The position numbers were made by a program, and so were the translations under genes. DNA of 58,212 nucleotides. Origin: Gammaproteobacteria bacterium (lineage in GTDB: Bacteria > Pseudomonadota > Gammaproteobacteria > Arenicellales > Poriferihabitantaceae). Location: contig JAPPPS010000015.1 in the NCBI GenBank assembly GCA_028817405.1, positions 1 to 58,212 of the forward strand. Direction: 5' to 3'. Position 1 is the first letter of the stretch. Each line of letters begins with the position of its first letter. The notes under the pieces were generated by a model that searched no databases, was not told the origin of the DNA, and saw nothing but the letters and a program-made list of their open reading frames with translations. Below, one piece after another: positions 1 to 8,225 of this stretch.

Positions 1-85
1 GCGTGCCGCAAGTCAACGCCCGCCCACAAATCCGCGCGGCGAAAAAAGACCACGAGTCGAATCGCCGCCGCCAGCGGGCGGGGAT

Positions 86-1006
86 TTAGCCGGAGAACAA
101 TTCCGCCAACGAGGCGCTGACGGCTTGCAGGGTCTCGAAGGTGCGGCGGTTTTGGATTACCACGGCGAGGCCGAGGTTGGGGCGGCGCCAGTCGGCGGGG
201 ATGTCGACATCGACTGTTGTTTGGTTGAGGCCGCGGCGGATGACGATGGGCGCGCTCCAGTGGCGCACCACGAAGTCATGCTTCAAAGTGCGCCCGCGGT
301 TTTCGCCGCCGCCGATGCGCCGGGTGATGCCGCTTTCATACACCGCGACATGCATTTGGTAGTGCGCCGCATCGAGCGCGTTGTTGTCGACTTCGATGCG
401 CGCGCGAATGACATCGCCATCGCTGTTGTCATCGCCATGGTCATCGCCATGGTCATCGCCATGGTCGCCGTTGTCGACGCCGTTGCCGCGGCGGACGATG
501 CGCGCTTCGATGTCGGCTTGCGCCGGTTGCGCGTTGGCGTTTTCAATCGCGCGCACGATGCGCCGGCCGGCGCGCGCTTCGCGGCCGTCGACCAGGAAGG
601 CCGGGGTGTAAATGGTGCGCCGCCGGTGGTTGGCCGCGGCGAAGCGCTGGCGGTCGGTGAATTCGGGTTTGGAATACGGGTCGGGCCAGCCGAGATAGTT
701 CCAGTAGTCGACATGAAACGCCAGCAACACGGCGTTGAAGTCGCGTTCCAACGACGCGCCCAACTTGCGCAGCCAGTCATCGGCCGGCGGGCAACTGCTG
801 CAGCCTTCGGAGGTGTATAACTCGACCACCGGGGTTTTGAATTCGCCGCTGCTGATTTCGATGGCGGGTTCATTCAACGCATCGGCGGCGACGGTTTCAA
901 TCGCGCCAGTACCGGTCGCGGCCGCGCATATAGTCGCGAACAATGCCGCGGACAATGTCGATAACCGCGCCGCGGTTAAGCGCGTCGATGGCGGGGACGG
1001 TTTCAT
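86..1006 (-). CDS. DUF1223 secreted thioredoxin-like protein
   Basis: A 306-residue protein of the DUF1223 family, whose members have a thioredoxin-like fold; the biochemical role is not established. The first 35 or so residues look like a signal peptide (basic start, then an Ala/Leu-rich stretch), so it is probably periplasmic. The family core [17 protein letters not shown] near residue 60 holds a Cys-x2-Cys pair in the position of a thioredoxin active site. Around residues 180-195 there is a tandem His-Gly-Asp-Asp repeat made by a 12-bp DNA repeat (about 425-475), which the family does not normally have. Its start overlaps the stop of the upstream msrB by four bases (ATGA), so the two are probably co-translated; a redox or repair partnership is plausible but inferred. 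Confidence 0.85.
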   Translation of the reverse strand: MKPSPPSTRLTAARLSTLSAALFATICAAATGTGAIETVAADALNEPAIEISSGEFKTPVVELYTSEGCSSCPPADDWLRKLGASLERDFNAVLLAFHVDYWNYLGWPDPYSKPEFTDRQRFAAANHRRRTIYTPAFLVDGREARAGRRIVRAIENANAQPAQADIEARIVRRGNGVDNGDHGDDHGDDHGDDNSDGDVIRARIEVDNNALDAAHYQMHVAVYESGITRRIGGGENRGRTLKHDFVVRHWSAPIVIRRGLNQTTVDVDIPADWRRPNLGLAVVIQNRRTFETLQAVSASLAELFSG

Positions 1007-1509
1007 TCAAACAACGCGCGATAGTCGGCGTAGCCGGCCGCGTCCAATTCATCGGCGGCGATGAAACGCAGCGCCGCGGAGTTGATGCAGTATCTAAGAC
1101 CGGTCGGCGGCGGACCGTCGTTGAACACATGGCCGAGATGCGAATCGCCATGCCGGCTGCGCACTTCGGTGCGCGGCATGAGCAACTGATAGTCGGTTTT
1201 CTCGACCAAGCATGCGGCATTCAGCGGGCGGGTGAAACTCGGCCAGCCGCTGCCGGAGTCGAACTTGTCGCGCGATGAAAACAACGCTTCGCCGCTGACG
1301 ACATCGACATAAATGCCGTCGCGCTTCTCGTCGTGATAGGCGTTGTCGAACGGCGGTTCGGTGGCGTCGCGTTGCGTCACTTGATATTGCATCGGACTCA
1401 ATCGCGCGCGCAAATCCGCGTCCGCGGGTTTGTCGCATGGCGGTTGCGCGCCGCCTTTCGGTTGCGCGTTGTTTTCCGGATGTGGTTTCGGTTGGGTTTT
1501 TACCTTCAT
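1003..1509 (-). CDS. msrB: Peptide-methionine (R)-S-oxide reductase MsrB
   Basis: MsrB reduces methionine-R-sulfoxide in proteins and so repairs oxidative damage. The 168-residue product has the family signatures [10 protein letters not shown] (about residue 85), [10 protein letters not shown] (about 125) and RYCINSAAL (about 140), the last holding the catalytic cysteine. The two Cys-x2-Cys zinc pairs of many MsrB proteins are absent, and Ser rather than Cys sits in the GWPSF motif, so recycling must use another cysteine or an external thiol. There is no obvious signal peptide; the first 30 residues are a Pro/Lys-rich tail. The gene overlaps the DUF1223 gene by four bases. Confidence 0.93.
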   Translation of the reverse strand: MKVKTQPKPHPENNAQPKGGAQPPCDKPADADLRARLSPMQYQVTQRDATEPPFDNAYHDEKRDGIYVDVVSGEALFSSRDKFDSGSGWPSFTRPLNAACLVEKTDYQLLMPRTEVRSRHGDSHLGHVFNDGPPPTGLRYCINSAALRFIAADELDAAGYADYRALFE

Positions 1510-1533
1510 CGAATCATCTCCGCATGGCGTATG

Positions 1534-2376
1534 TTAAGTTGCGCCCGAATCGCGCGCCGCGTTCAAGTCGCGCAGCAACGCCGGCAAGTCGGCGATGCTG
1601 TTTAACACCCGGTCGGCGCGCGCCAAGTCGGCGGCGGTGTGCGCGCCGGTCAGCACGCCGACGCTGAATGCGGCCCCGGCGTTCTCGCCCATCACCAAAT
1701 CTTTCGGGCTGTCGCCGACCACCATGACCTGCGCCGCCGCCAAGTTGCAAGTATCGCAGAACGCGCGCGCCATGCCGGGCGCCGGTTTGACGCCGTAGCC
1801 GCTGTCCGCGCCGCATACAAAATCGAAGAGTTGAGCGACGCCGGCCGCGCGCAGCATGCGTTCGGCGTTGGCTGCGATGTCCATGGTGGCGAGGCCGAAT
1901 TTGATTCCGCCGCCGGTGCCACCGTCGTCGTCGCCGGCATCACCGTCGCCACCACCGTCACCGTCGTCGCCGCCACCGTCGCCGTCACCGTCATCACCGT
2001 CACCACCGTCACCGTCACACGCGCGCAACTCAACCAACAACCCCGCCAAGTCATCGACCGCCGGCGCATAACCGTCCGGCGGCAATTTCAAAATCGCCTC
2101 GACCGCGCGCAATGTTTCGCCCGTAATCGGCGCGCCGATGACCGCCGCCCAGCAGTCGAAGATGCCGGCGTTGCTGCCGGAGGCCAGCGGCGAGTCCGGC
2201 CGCCAGGTGTTCGACTCGGCGACGAATCCGCCGCGCGCCAACAGTTCATCCGCGTCCGCGTCCGCGCCGAAACGCGACTGCAAATACGCGGCCGCGCGCC
2301 GGTATGGTTGCAACCAAGTGCGGTTGAAATCCACCAGCGTGCCGTCCTTGTCGAACAGGATGCCTTTGATTTTCAT
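1534..2376 (-). CDS. HAD-family phosphatase (phosphoglycolate phosphatase-like)
   Basis: A 280-residue HAD-superfamily hydrolase. Motif I FDKDGTLVDF lies at residues 7-16 and the late motif VVGDSPKDLVMGENAGA near 220, as in Gph-type phosphatases; the substrate cannot be told. I start at the ATG at 2376, just before MKIKGILFDKDGT, because the longer open frame upstream runs through the neighbouring VOC gene. Residues about 117-154, in the cap region, are an almost pure Gly-Asp tract encoded by GACGGTGAC-like repeats (about 1915-2025). This is one of the clearest in-frame repeat expansions in the window. The start is 13 bases past the stop of the VOC gene, so the genes form an operon. Confidence 0.85.
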   Translation of the reverse strand: MKIKGILFDKDGTLVDFNRTWLQPYRRAAAYLQSRFGADADADELLARGGFVAESNTWRPDSPLASGSNAGIFDCWAAVIGAPITGETLRAVEAILKLPPDGYAPAVDDLAGLLVELRACDGDGGDGDDGDGDGGGDDGDGGGDGDAGDDDGGTGGGIKFGLATMDIAANAERMLRAAGVAQLFDFVCGADSGYGVKPAPGMARAFCDTCNLAAAQVMVVGDSPKDLVMGENAGAAFSVGVLTGAHTAADLARADRVLNSIADLPALLRDLNAARDSGAT

Positions 2377-2389
2377 CGCGCCCGCGTGC

Positions 2390-2914
2390 TTATATCCGCG
2401 CCGACGGCACCCAGCAGTAGCCGTCCGGGTCCAGCAAAAAACACTCGCGCAAGCCATGCGGTTTGTCGGCGGCGGCTTGCAACACTTCATAACCGTGAAC
2501 TCGCGCGCGTTGCTCGGCGCGGTCGGGGTCGGCGCGGTACAAACGCAACTCCACGCCGGCCCCGCGCAGGCCGGCCTCGGGCAAATGCGCCGGCAGCGGA
2601 TGCGCGGCGTAAGTGGCGTCGGCATGCAACTGAAACAACCGCCCGCGCCACGCCAGAACCGCGTAGTCATCCGACTGGCGCAGCACCGTAAACTCCAGCG
2701 CCTCGCGCAAAAATTCCACCGTGCGCGCGACTTGGCGCACCAACAAATTGACGCCGAAGCCGTCCAACCGATGGCCCATTTGCTCGGCGCTGAGCGCGCT
2801 TAAGTCATCGAAATCATGTCCGCCGATGCCGCCGGTGTTGTCCCCACCGTCACCGGCGTTGTCACCGTCGCCGCCCGCGTGCGCGGCATCCGCTTTGGAA
2901 TCGATGCCGTTCAT
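2390..2914 (-). CDS. VOC (glyoxalase/bleomycin resistance) family protein
   Basis: A 174-residue protein whose last 120 residues fit the vicinal-oxygen-chelate fold: NLLVRQVARTVEFLREAL near residue 60, then YAVLAWRGRLFQLHAD, and a C-terminal LLDPDGYCWV typical of glyoxalase-like domains. The reaction is unknown; members include glyoxalases, dioxygenases and drug-binding proteins. The chosen ATG at 2914 overlaps the stop of cca by four bases; the longer open frame lies inside cca. Residues about 11-30 are a Gly-Asp-Asn tract made by a repeated DNA motif, unusual for this family. Confidence 0.72.
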   Translation of the reverse strand: MNGIDSKADAAHAGGDGDNAGDGGDNTGGIGGHDFDDLSALSAEQMGHRLDGFGVNLLVRQVARTVEFLREALEFTVLRQSDDYAVLAWRGRLFQLHADATYAAHPLPAHLPEAGLRGAGVELRLYRADPDRAEQRARVHGYEVLQAAADKPHGLRECFLLDPDGYCWVPSARI

Positions 2915-4254
2915 GCCGCGGCCGCCTCCGCCGCGGTCCGAGATTTGACCGCCGCGATGGCCGCGATTCGGCGGCGGCGGAGTTGCTGTTTGATTTTTGC
3001 GCCGGCGCGGCGGTCGGGGGCGACGGTCGAGTCGCCGGTCGATTCGCCAGCCGAATCGCCGGCCGAATCGCCGGCCGATTCGCCGGCCACCTCCGCCGCC
3101 ACCGCCCCGGCGTCCACCGCCAACGCGGCGCGGTGGTATTCCGCCAACAGCGCCGCCTGCGGGCAGTCGATGTCTTGCATCCCCGTGCGGCCGCGCAAGT
3201 CGGCGGTGCATGCCAGCGCGAATAACTGCGCGTTCTCCGGCTGGCGGAACGCGTCCAACTTTTCCAGCAAGTCCAGCGCGGTGGCCGGTTTCAGTTCGCG
3301 CAGGCGGTGGTGGTGCAGGTGAAACTCGCACACCGTCAGCGCCAACTTGCGGTATTTCGCCGGCGCATGCAACCGCTCGCACACCGCCGCCACCGCGGCC
3401 AGGCCGCGCCGCTCATGACCGCGGTGCGACGGCCACTGCGCGCGCGGCGTCAGCGCCTTGCCGAGGTCGTGCACCAGCGCCGCGAAAATCACCCGCGGGT
3501 CGTCGGAGAGACGGTGCGCCGCGTCCAGCGTCAGCAGCGTGTGGCGGCCGGTGTCGATTTCCGGGTGATGCTCGGCCGGCTGCGGCACGCCGAACAACGC
3601 GTCCACCTCCGGCAGAATTTTCGCCAGCGCGCCGCATGCGCGGAGTTCCTCGATGAACACGGCGGTGCCCGGCTGCAGCAGCGCGCCGTGCAGTTCCTGC
3701 CACACCCGCTGCGGCTGCAAAGCGTCGACTTCGCCGGCTTCGACCATGCGCGCCATCAAGCGGCGGGTGTCGGCGTGCACGGTGAAACCGCGGTCGGCGA
3801 GTCGCGCGCGAAACCGCGCCACGCGCAGCACCCGCACCGGGTCTTCGGCGAACGCCGGCGAGATATGCCGCAGCAATCGCCGTTCGAGGTCGCGCGCGCC
3901 GCCGAACGGGTCGATGAGGTTGCCGGCCGCGTCCATGGCGATGGCGTTGATGGTCAAGTCGCGGCGCTGCAAGTCCTGCTGCAGCGTGATGCCGGGGTCG
4001 CTGTTGATTTTGAAGCCGCGGTAGCCGCGCGCGGTTTTGCGCTCCTGGCGGGCCAGCGCGTATTGCTCGCCGCTGCGCGGGTGCAGGAACACCGGGAAGT
4101 CGTCGCCGACCGGCGTGAAGCCGCGTTCCAGCATTGCTTCCGCGGTCGCGCCGACCACCACCCAGTCGCGGTCTTGCACTTCGATGCCGAGCAGACGGTC
4201 GCGCACCGCGCCGCCGACCAAATAGGTTTCCAAGTTGTCCGCGGGGTCGGTCAT
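2911..4254 (-). CDS. cca: CCA-adding tRNA nucleotidyltransferase with HD domain
   Basis: Adds or repairs the 3' CCA end of tRNA. The 447-residue protein starts with LVGGAVRDRLLGIEVQDRDW, the nucleotidyltransferase motif with the metal-binding aspartates, followed by RRDLTINAIAMD (about residue 107) and tRNA-binding segments. A C-terminal HD phosphohydrolase domain contains ALVHDLGKALTP (about residue 265). This arrangement matches the multifunctional gammaproteobacterial Cca. After the HD domain, residues about 385-408 are a tandem Gly-Glu/Asp-Ser-Ala repeat (DNA about 3030-3100) not seen in the family. I chose the ATG at 4254; further upstream the frame is Arg/Gly-rich and lacks family similarity. 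It heads the group cca, VOC, HAD. Confidence 0.93.
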   Translation of the reverse strand: MTDPADNLETYLVGGAVRDRLLGIEVQDRDWVVVGATAEAMLERGFTPVGDDFPVFLHPRSGEQYALARQERKTARGYRGFKINSDPGITLQQDLQRRDLTINAIAMDAAGNLIDPFGGARDLERRLLRHISPAFAEDPVRVLRVARFRARLADRGFTVHADTRRLMARMVEAGEVDALQPQRVWQELHGALLQPGTAVFIEELRACGALAKILPEVDALFGVPQPAEHHPEIDTGRHTLLTLDAAHRLSDDPRVIFAALVHDLGKALTPRAQWPSHRGHERRGLAAVAAVCERLHAPAKYRKLALTVCEFHLHHHRLRELKPATALDLLEKLDAFRQPENAQLFALACTADLRGRTGMQDIDCPQAALLAEYHRAALAVDAGAVAAEVAGESAGDSAGDSAGESTGDSTVAPDRRAGAKIKQQLRRRRIAAIAAVKSRTAAEAAAA

Positions 4255-4499
4255 GCGCGGATTATAAACGCGGGCGGGGAAACCATGCGGCGGGGAAACC
4301 ATGGCGGGAGCCGGAAACCGTGGCGGAAACCGCGGCGCGCGCGGGAAGATTCTATACTCGCCGACTGTCGTCTCTGCCGCGCCGGCGCGCCCACCGTCCG
4401 CGCATCCGTACCGCGCCTCGGCCCGCCGCCCACCACCGTCGTCGCCGTCCACCGTCGTCGCCCCCACCGCCACCCACCGCAAGCAACAAAAAACCCCTA

Positions 4500-5438
4500 A
4501 TGACCGTCTCCGCCAAAAAACCGTTGTTGGCCGCGCTGGCCACGGTGCTGCTGTGGGCGTTCGCGTTTCCGGCAAGCAAGGCCGCGCTGCCGTATTTCAG
4601 CGCCGCCGAGATGGTCGCATTGCGCTATGTCGTGGCTTGCGGTTTTTATGCCGCGTGGTTTGCGGCCGGGCATTTAGCGGCCGGGCGGTTCGCGGCCCGG
4701 CGCTTCGCTGTCGGTGTCGCGGTCGAGCGCTTCGCCTGGCCGGCGCGCCGCGACTGGTTGCCGATTTTCGCGCTCGGCGCGCTCGGCGTCACCGTCTACC
4801 AACTCCTTTTCGTGTTGGGGCTGGGCCGAGTCACGGCCGGGGCCGCGGCCATGCTCATCGCCGCCAATCCGGTGTTCGCGAGCCTCCTGGCGCGGGTGTT
4901 CTTGCGCGAAAAACTGTCGCGGTTGGCGTGGTGCGGCATCGGCGTCAGCCTCACCGGGGTCGCGCTCATCGCGCTGGAAAAGGGCATCGGCGGCGAGTTC
5001 GAAGGCGCGGTGTTGTTGATTCTCGCGACGCTGTCCATCTCGGTTTATTTCGTGTTCCAAAAACCGTTCTTCGCCTGGTATTCGCCGCTGTCCATGACCG
5101 CCTGGACCAGTTTCGCCGGCGCCCTGCCGCTGCTGTTTTACCTGCCGGCCGCGCTCGCCGCGGCGCCGCATGCGTCCGCGGCCGCGCTGTGGTCGGTGGC
5201 GGCGATGGGCGTGTTTTCCAGCGGCATCGCCTTCGTGTTGTGGCTGTATGCGCTGTCGAAGTTGCCGGCCGGCACGGTGACCAGTTTTTTGTTTTTGCAG
5301 CCGGTGTTCGTCATCGTCATGGCGTGGTTTTGGCTGCGCGAAATCCCCACCGCGCAGGCGTTCGCCGGCGGCGCGGTGATTTTGTTCGGCATGGCGTTGA
5401 TTTTGTCGCCGGGCAAGCGCTCGGTCGGCGCGAGTTAA
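4500..5438 (+). CDS. EamA/DMT-family transporter
   Basis: A 312-residue inner-membrane protein with about ten hydrophobic segments in two EamA repeats. Typical marks are LLWAFAFPASKAALPYFS at the start, RYVVACGFYAAW, and the second repeat with GIAFVLWLYALSKLPAGTV and LQPVFVIVMAWFWL. Such proteins export amino acids or other metabolites; the substrate here is unknown. The start is the ATG at 4500 after a pyrimidine- and proline-codon-rich stretch; the longer upstream open frame overlaps the 5' end of cca on the other strand and was rejected. It stands alone on the plus strand, divergent from cca. About residues 55-75 there is a short Ala-Gly-Arg-Phe repeat between membrane segments. Confidence 0.85.
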   Translation: MTVSAKKPLLAALATVLLWAFAFPASKAALPYFSAAEMVALRYVVACGFYAAWFAAGHLAAGRFAARRFAVGVAVERFAWPARRDWLPIFALGALGVTVYQLLFVLGLGRVTAGAAAMLIAANPVFASLLARVFLREKLSRLAWCGIGVSLTGVALIALEKGIGGEFEGAVLLILATLSISVYFVFQKPFFAWYSPLSMTAWTSFAGALPLLFYLPAALAAAPHASAAALWSVAAMGVFSSGIAFVLWLYALSKLPAGTVTSFLFLQPVFVIVMAWFWLREIPTAQAFAGGAVILFGMALILSPGKRSVGAS

Positions 5439-5460
5439 TGCGCGCGCCAAGTTAACCGTC

Positions 5461-6609
5461 TTAACCGTCGTCCGCGGCCGGGTCCGCATCGGCGCCGGCC
5501 GCGGCCTTGGAGTCGGCCAGCGCGGCCTTGGAATCGGCCATGGCCTCGGGCCCAAAATGCGCCCGCCCGCGCGCCGCCGCCAGCGCCACCTGCTTTTCGC
5601 GCTGCAAGAATCGTTCGCGACGGTCGGCCGAAATGCGCTCAAAGCAGTGCGGGCAACTGGCGCCGGGGGTGTATTTTTCGCTGCGTTTGTCGGCCGCGGA
5701 AATCGGCATGCGGCAGGCGTGGCACTGCGCATAACGGCCGCGCCGCAGGCCGTGGTCGACGCTCACGCGCTCGTCAAACACGAAACACTCGCCGCGCCAC
5801 CGCGATTCCTCCGCCGGCACCGTCTCCAAATATTTCAGGATGCCGCCGCGCAACTGGAACACCTGCTCGAAACCCTGCCGCTTCAAATACGCGGATGCCT
5901 TCTCGCAACGAATGCCGCCGGTGCAATACATCGCAATCGGACGGTGTTTGCGCGCGGTTGATTCGAGTTTGGTTTCACGCGCCGATTCGGTCGCGGTCGA
6001 TTCGGTCGCGGTCGATTCGCGCGCAGTCGATTCGGCCGCCATCGATTCGCGCGCGGTTGATTCGGGCACCACCGATTCGCGCGCAACCGATTCGGTCGCC
6101 ATCAATTCGCGCGCGACGAAGGCCGGAAAGTCGCGGAAGTTGGTGGTGCGCGGGTCGACCGCGCCGGCGAACCCGCCGATGCGCGTCTCGTATTGGTTGC
6201 GCGTGTCGATGACCAAAGTCGCTTCGTCGTCGATGAGTTTATTCCAATCTGCGGCGTCGACATGCTGGCCTGCGCATGCGGCGTCGACGGCGACCGGCGC
6301 GTCCAATCCCAAGGTCACGATTTCCCGCCGCACCTTGACCCGCGCGCGCTTGAACGGCGGCGCATCGGCGTACGATTCGCCGGCCTCGAGCCCGTCCAAC
6401 CCCGGCTGCCGCCGCAGCCACGCCAGCGCCGCATCCACGCCGTCGCGCCGCCCGGCTATGGTGCCGTTGATGCCCTCCGCCGCCACAATCAGCGTCCCCA
6501 CCACCCCATTGCGCCGCAACTCCGCCAACAACCCCCGCCGCAACCGTTCCGGCTCAGCGACGGCGGTAAAGCGATACAACGCGCGGATAACAACAGACTC
6601 GGCGGACAT
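5461..6609 (-). CDS. trhO: tRNA uridine(34) hydroxylase TrhO (rhodanese domain)
   Basis: TrhO (YceA) proteins carry out the oxygen-dependent step that makes 5-hydroxyuridine at the tRNA wobble position. The 382-residue product has the N-terminal acylphosphatase-like domain (GTLIVAAEGINGTIAG near residue 35), a rhodanese domain with active-site CTGGIRCEKASAYL (about 220), and a C-terminal cysteine-rich segment (CHAC...CPHC). Within the rhodanese domain, residues about 166-211 are a repeated Glu-Ser-Thr-Ala-Arg tract encoded by 12-15-bp repeats (about 5975-6110). That is a striking place for low complexity, between FRDFPAFVARE and the catalytic strand. Start: ATG at 6609, where the family begins. 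Confidence 0.9.
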   Translation of the reverse strand: MSAESVVIRALYRFTAVAEPERLRRGLLAELRRNGVVGTLIVAAEGINGTIAGRRDGVDAALAWLRRQPGLDGLEAGESYADAPPFKRARVKVRREIVTLGLDAPVAVDAACAGQHVDAADWNKLIDDEATLVIDTRNQYETRIGGFAGAVDPRTTNFRDFPAFVARELMATESVARESVVPESTARESMAAESTARESTATESTATESARETKLESTARKHRPIAMYCTGGIRCEKASAYLKRQGFEQVFQLRGGILKYLETVPAEESRWRGECFVFDERVSVDHGLRRGRYAQCHACRMPISAADKRSEKYTPGASCPHCFERISADRRERFLQREKQVALAAARGRAHFGPEAMADSKAALADSKAAAGADADPAADDG

Positions 6610-6677
6610 GACGGTGCGAAATGGCGGCGCAAACGCGGCAATATAACACGCGCGGAAAGCGGTATCCGGGCGCGTGG

Positions 6678-8225
6678 TTATCGGTGTTCTCGGATGAAGG
6701 CGAGGAAGCGCGCGACCCAGGGGTTGGCGGCGGTGTGGCGGAAGTGGGCGTAGTTGGCGAGGGTGTTGGCGTGCACCCAGCCGTCGAATTGGCCGTCGAT
6801 GCCGTAGCCGCGCCGCACGCGGTAGGCGAATTTGGCGTCGGGCGGCAGGCGCGCGCGCGAGTAGTGGAATTCGTGGGCCGGGAGGTGGCGGCCGGCATCG
6901 CCGCCACCGTTGTCCCCGCCGTCCACCGTCGGCCACGGCGCATCCGCGGTCTCCTGCAGTTGCACATAGCCGCGGCCGACTGGGCGGTCGAGCATCTCGA
7001 CCTGGGCCGGCAGGGCGCCGGCCATGGCCCAGGTTTGGCCGCGCCAGGTCAAACTGCGCGCCAAGTACATCAGGCCGCCGCACTCGGCATACACCGGGCG
7101 GCCGCGCGCCACGAAAGCCCTGACCGCATCCAGCATGGCGCGGTTGGCGGCTAATCGCGCGGCGTGGGTTTCGGGGAATCCGCCGCCGATGAACAGCGCG
7201 TCGGCCGGCGGCGGCGCGGCGTCGTTCAGGGTGTCGAATTCCACCAACCTCGCGCCGTGCGCGGCGAACGCGGCCAGGTCGTCCGGGTAGTAGAAGTTGA
7301 ATGCGGCGTCGCGGGCGATGGCGACGATGAGGTCGGGGGTTGGCGGCAAGCGTTTGGCGGTTTTGGTGTTGCGCCGGATTAGAGACTCTGGACTCCGGCT
7401 GTCGCCGGAGTGGCAGTCGGGGCGGCTGTCGCCGGGCCGGCGGTGGCGGCTGTCGCGGTCGCCGGCGACGGTGAGGTCGGGGGCGGCCGGCGGCGCGGCG
7501 CGGGCGGCGATGGCTTCCACCGCTTCGAGGTCGACTTGCGCGGCCACGGCGTCGGCGAGGGCGGCGATGGTTTTTTCGGCCGCGGCCTCGTCGCAGGTGA
7601 CCAAGCCGAGATGCCGCTCGGCGATGCCGAGCGCGGGATTGAGCGGCAGCGCGCCGAGCACTGCGAAGTCGGTGTAGGCGGCGATGGCGGCGCGCAGTTT
7701 CGACTCGTGGCGCGCGCCGCCGGTGCGGTTGAGGATGACGCCCGCGATGTCGAGTTGCGGGTCGAAGGCGCGGTAGCCGAGCAGCAGCGGCGCGACGCCG
7801 CGGGTCATGCCGCGCGCGTCCAGCACCAACAACACCGGCGCGCCGAGCGTCTTGGCGAGCGCGGCGTTGCTGTCGGCGCCGCCGGGGTCGACGCCGTCGA
7901 ACAAGCCCTTGTTGCCTTCGATGATGGCGAGGCCGGGGGATCCACCGTCACCGTCGCCGGGGCCATCGGCACCGTCGGCAGCGTCGCCGCCACCGTCGCC
8001 GTCCAGCCGCGCGCGGATTTCGGCGCAGGTCATGGTGTGGAAATCGAGGTTGATGCACGGCCGCCCGGCGGCGCGGCTGAGCCACATCGGGTCGATGTAG
8101 TCCGGCCCCTTTTTGAACGGGCGCACCGGCCGGCCGCGCCGCGCCAACGCCGCGCACAGGCCGGCCGCGACGGTGGTTTTGCCGGACGACTTACGCGCCG
8201 CCGACACCAGCAAACGCGCTGTCAT
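6678..8225 (-). CDS. dsrN: DsrN, siroheme amidase (cobyrinate a,c-diamide synthase family)
   Basis: A 515-residue CbiA/CobB-type glutamine amidotransferase. The P-loop SGKTTVAAGLCAAL lies near residue 13, GPDYIDPMW follows, and the C-terminal glutaminase nucleophile is in YAECGGLMYLA. In sulfur oxidisers the homologue DsrN at the end of the dsr operon is thought to amidate siroheme to the form used by DsrAB; the position here, overlapping dsrP by four bases, supports that over cobalamin synthesis. Three inserts are unusual: Gly-Asp at about 73-96, a basic/polar segment at about 245-288 encoded by a dispersed repeat (about 7360-7490), and Gly-Asp at about 432-445. Catalytic motifs are intact, so it is probably functional. 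Confidence 0.85.
   Translation of the reverse strand: MTARLLVSAARKSSGKTTVAAGLCAALARRGRPVRPFKKGPDYIDPMWLSRAAGRPCINLDFHTMTCAEIRARLDGDGGGDAADGADGPGDGDGGSPGLAIIEGNKGLFDGVDPGGADSNAALAKTLGAPVLLVLDARGMTRGVAPLLLGYRAFDPQLDIAGVILNRTGGARHESKLRAAIAAYTDFAVLGALPLNPALGIAERHLGLVTCDEAAAEKTIAALADAVAAQVDLEAVEAIAARAAPPAAPDLTVAGDRDSRHRRPGDSRPDCHSGDSRSPESLIRRNTKTAKRLPPTPDLIVAIARDAAFNFYYPDDLAAFAAHGARLVEFDTLNDAAPPPADALFIGGGFPETHAARLAANRAMLDAVRAFVARGRPVYAECGGLMYLARSLTWRGQTWAMAGALPAQVEMLDRPVGRGYVQLQETADAPWPTVDGGDNGGGDAGRHLPAHEFHYSRARLPPDAKFAYRVRRGYGIDGQFDGWVHANTLANYAHFRHTAANPWVARFLAFIREHR

Noticed and set aside
4134-4499. N-terminal extension of the EamA gene at 4500
   Set aside because: The extension lies over the 5' end of cca on the other strand and is Arg/Pro-rich without membrane character.
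6678-8225. Cobalamin synthesis gene cobB/cbiA
   Set aside because: No other cobalamin gene is nearby and it overlaps dsrP, so DsrN is more likely; the fold family is the same.
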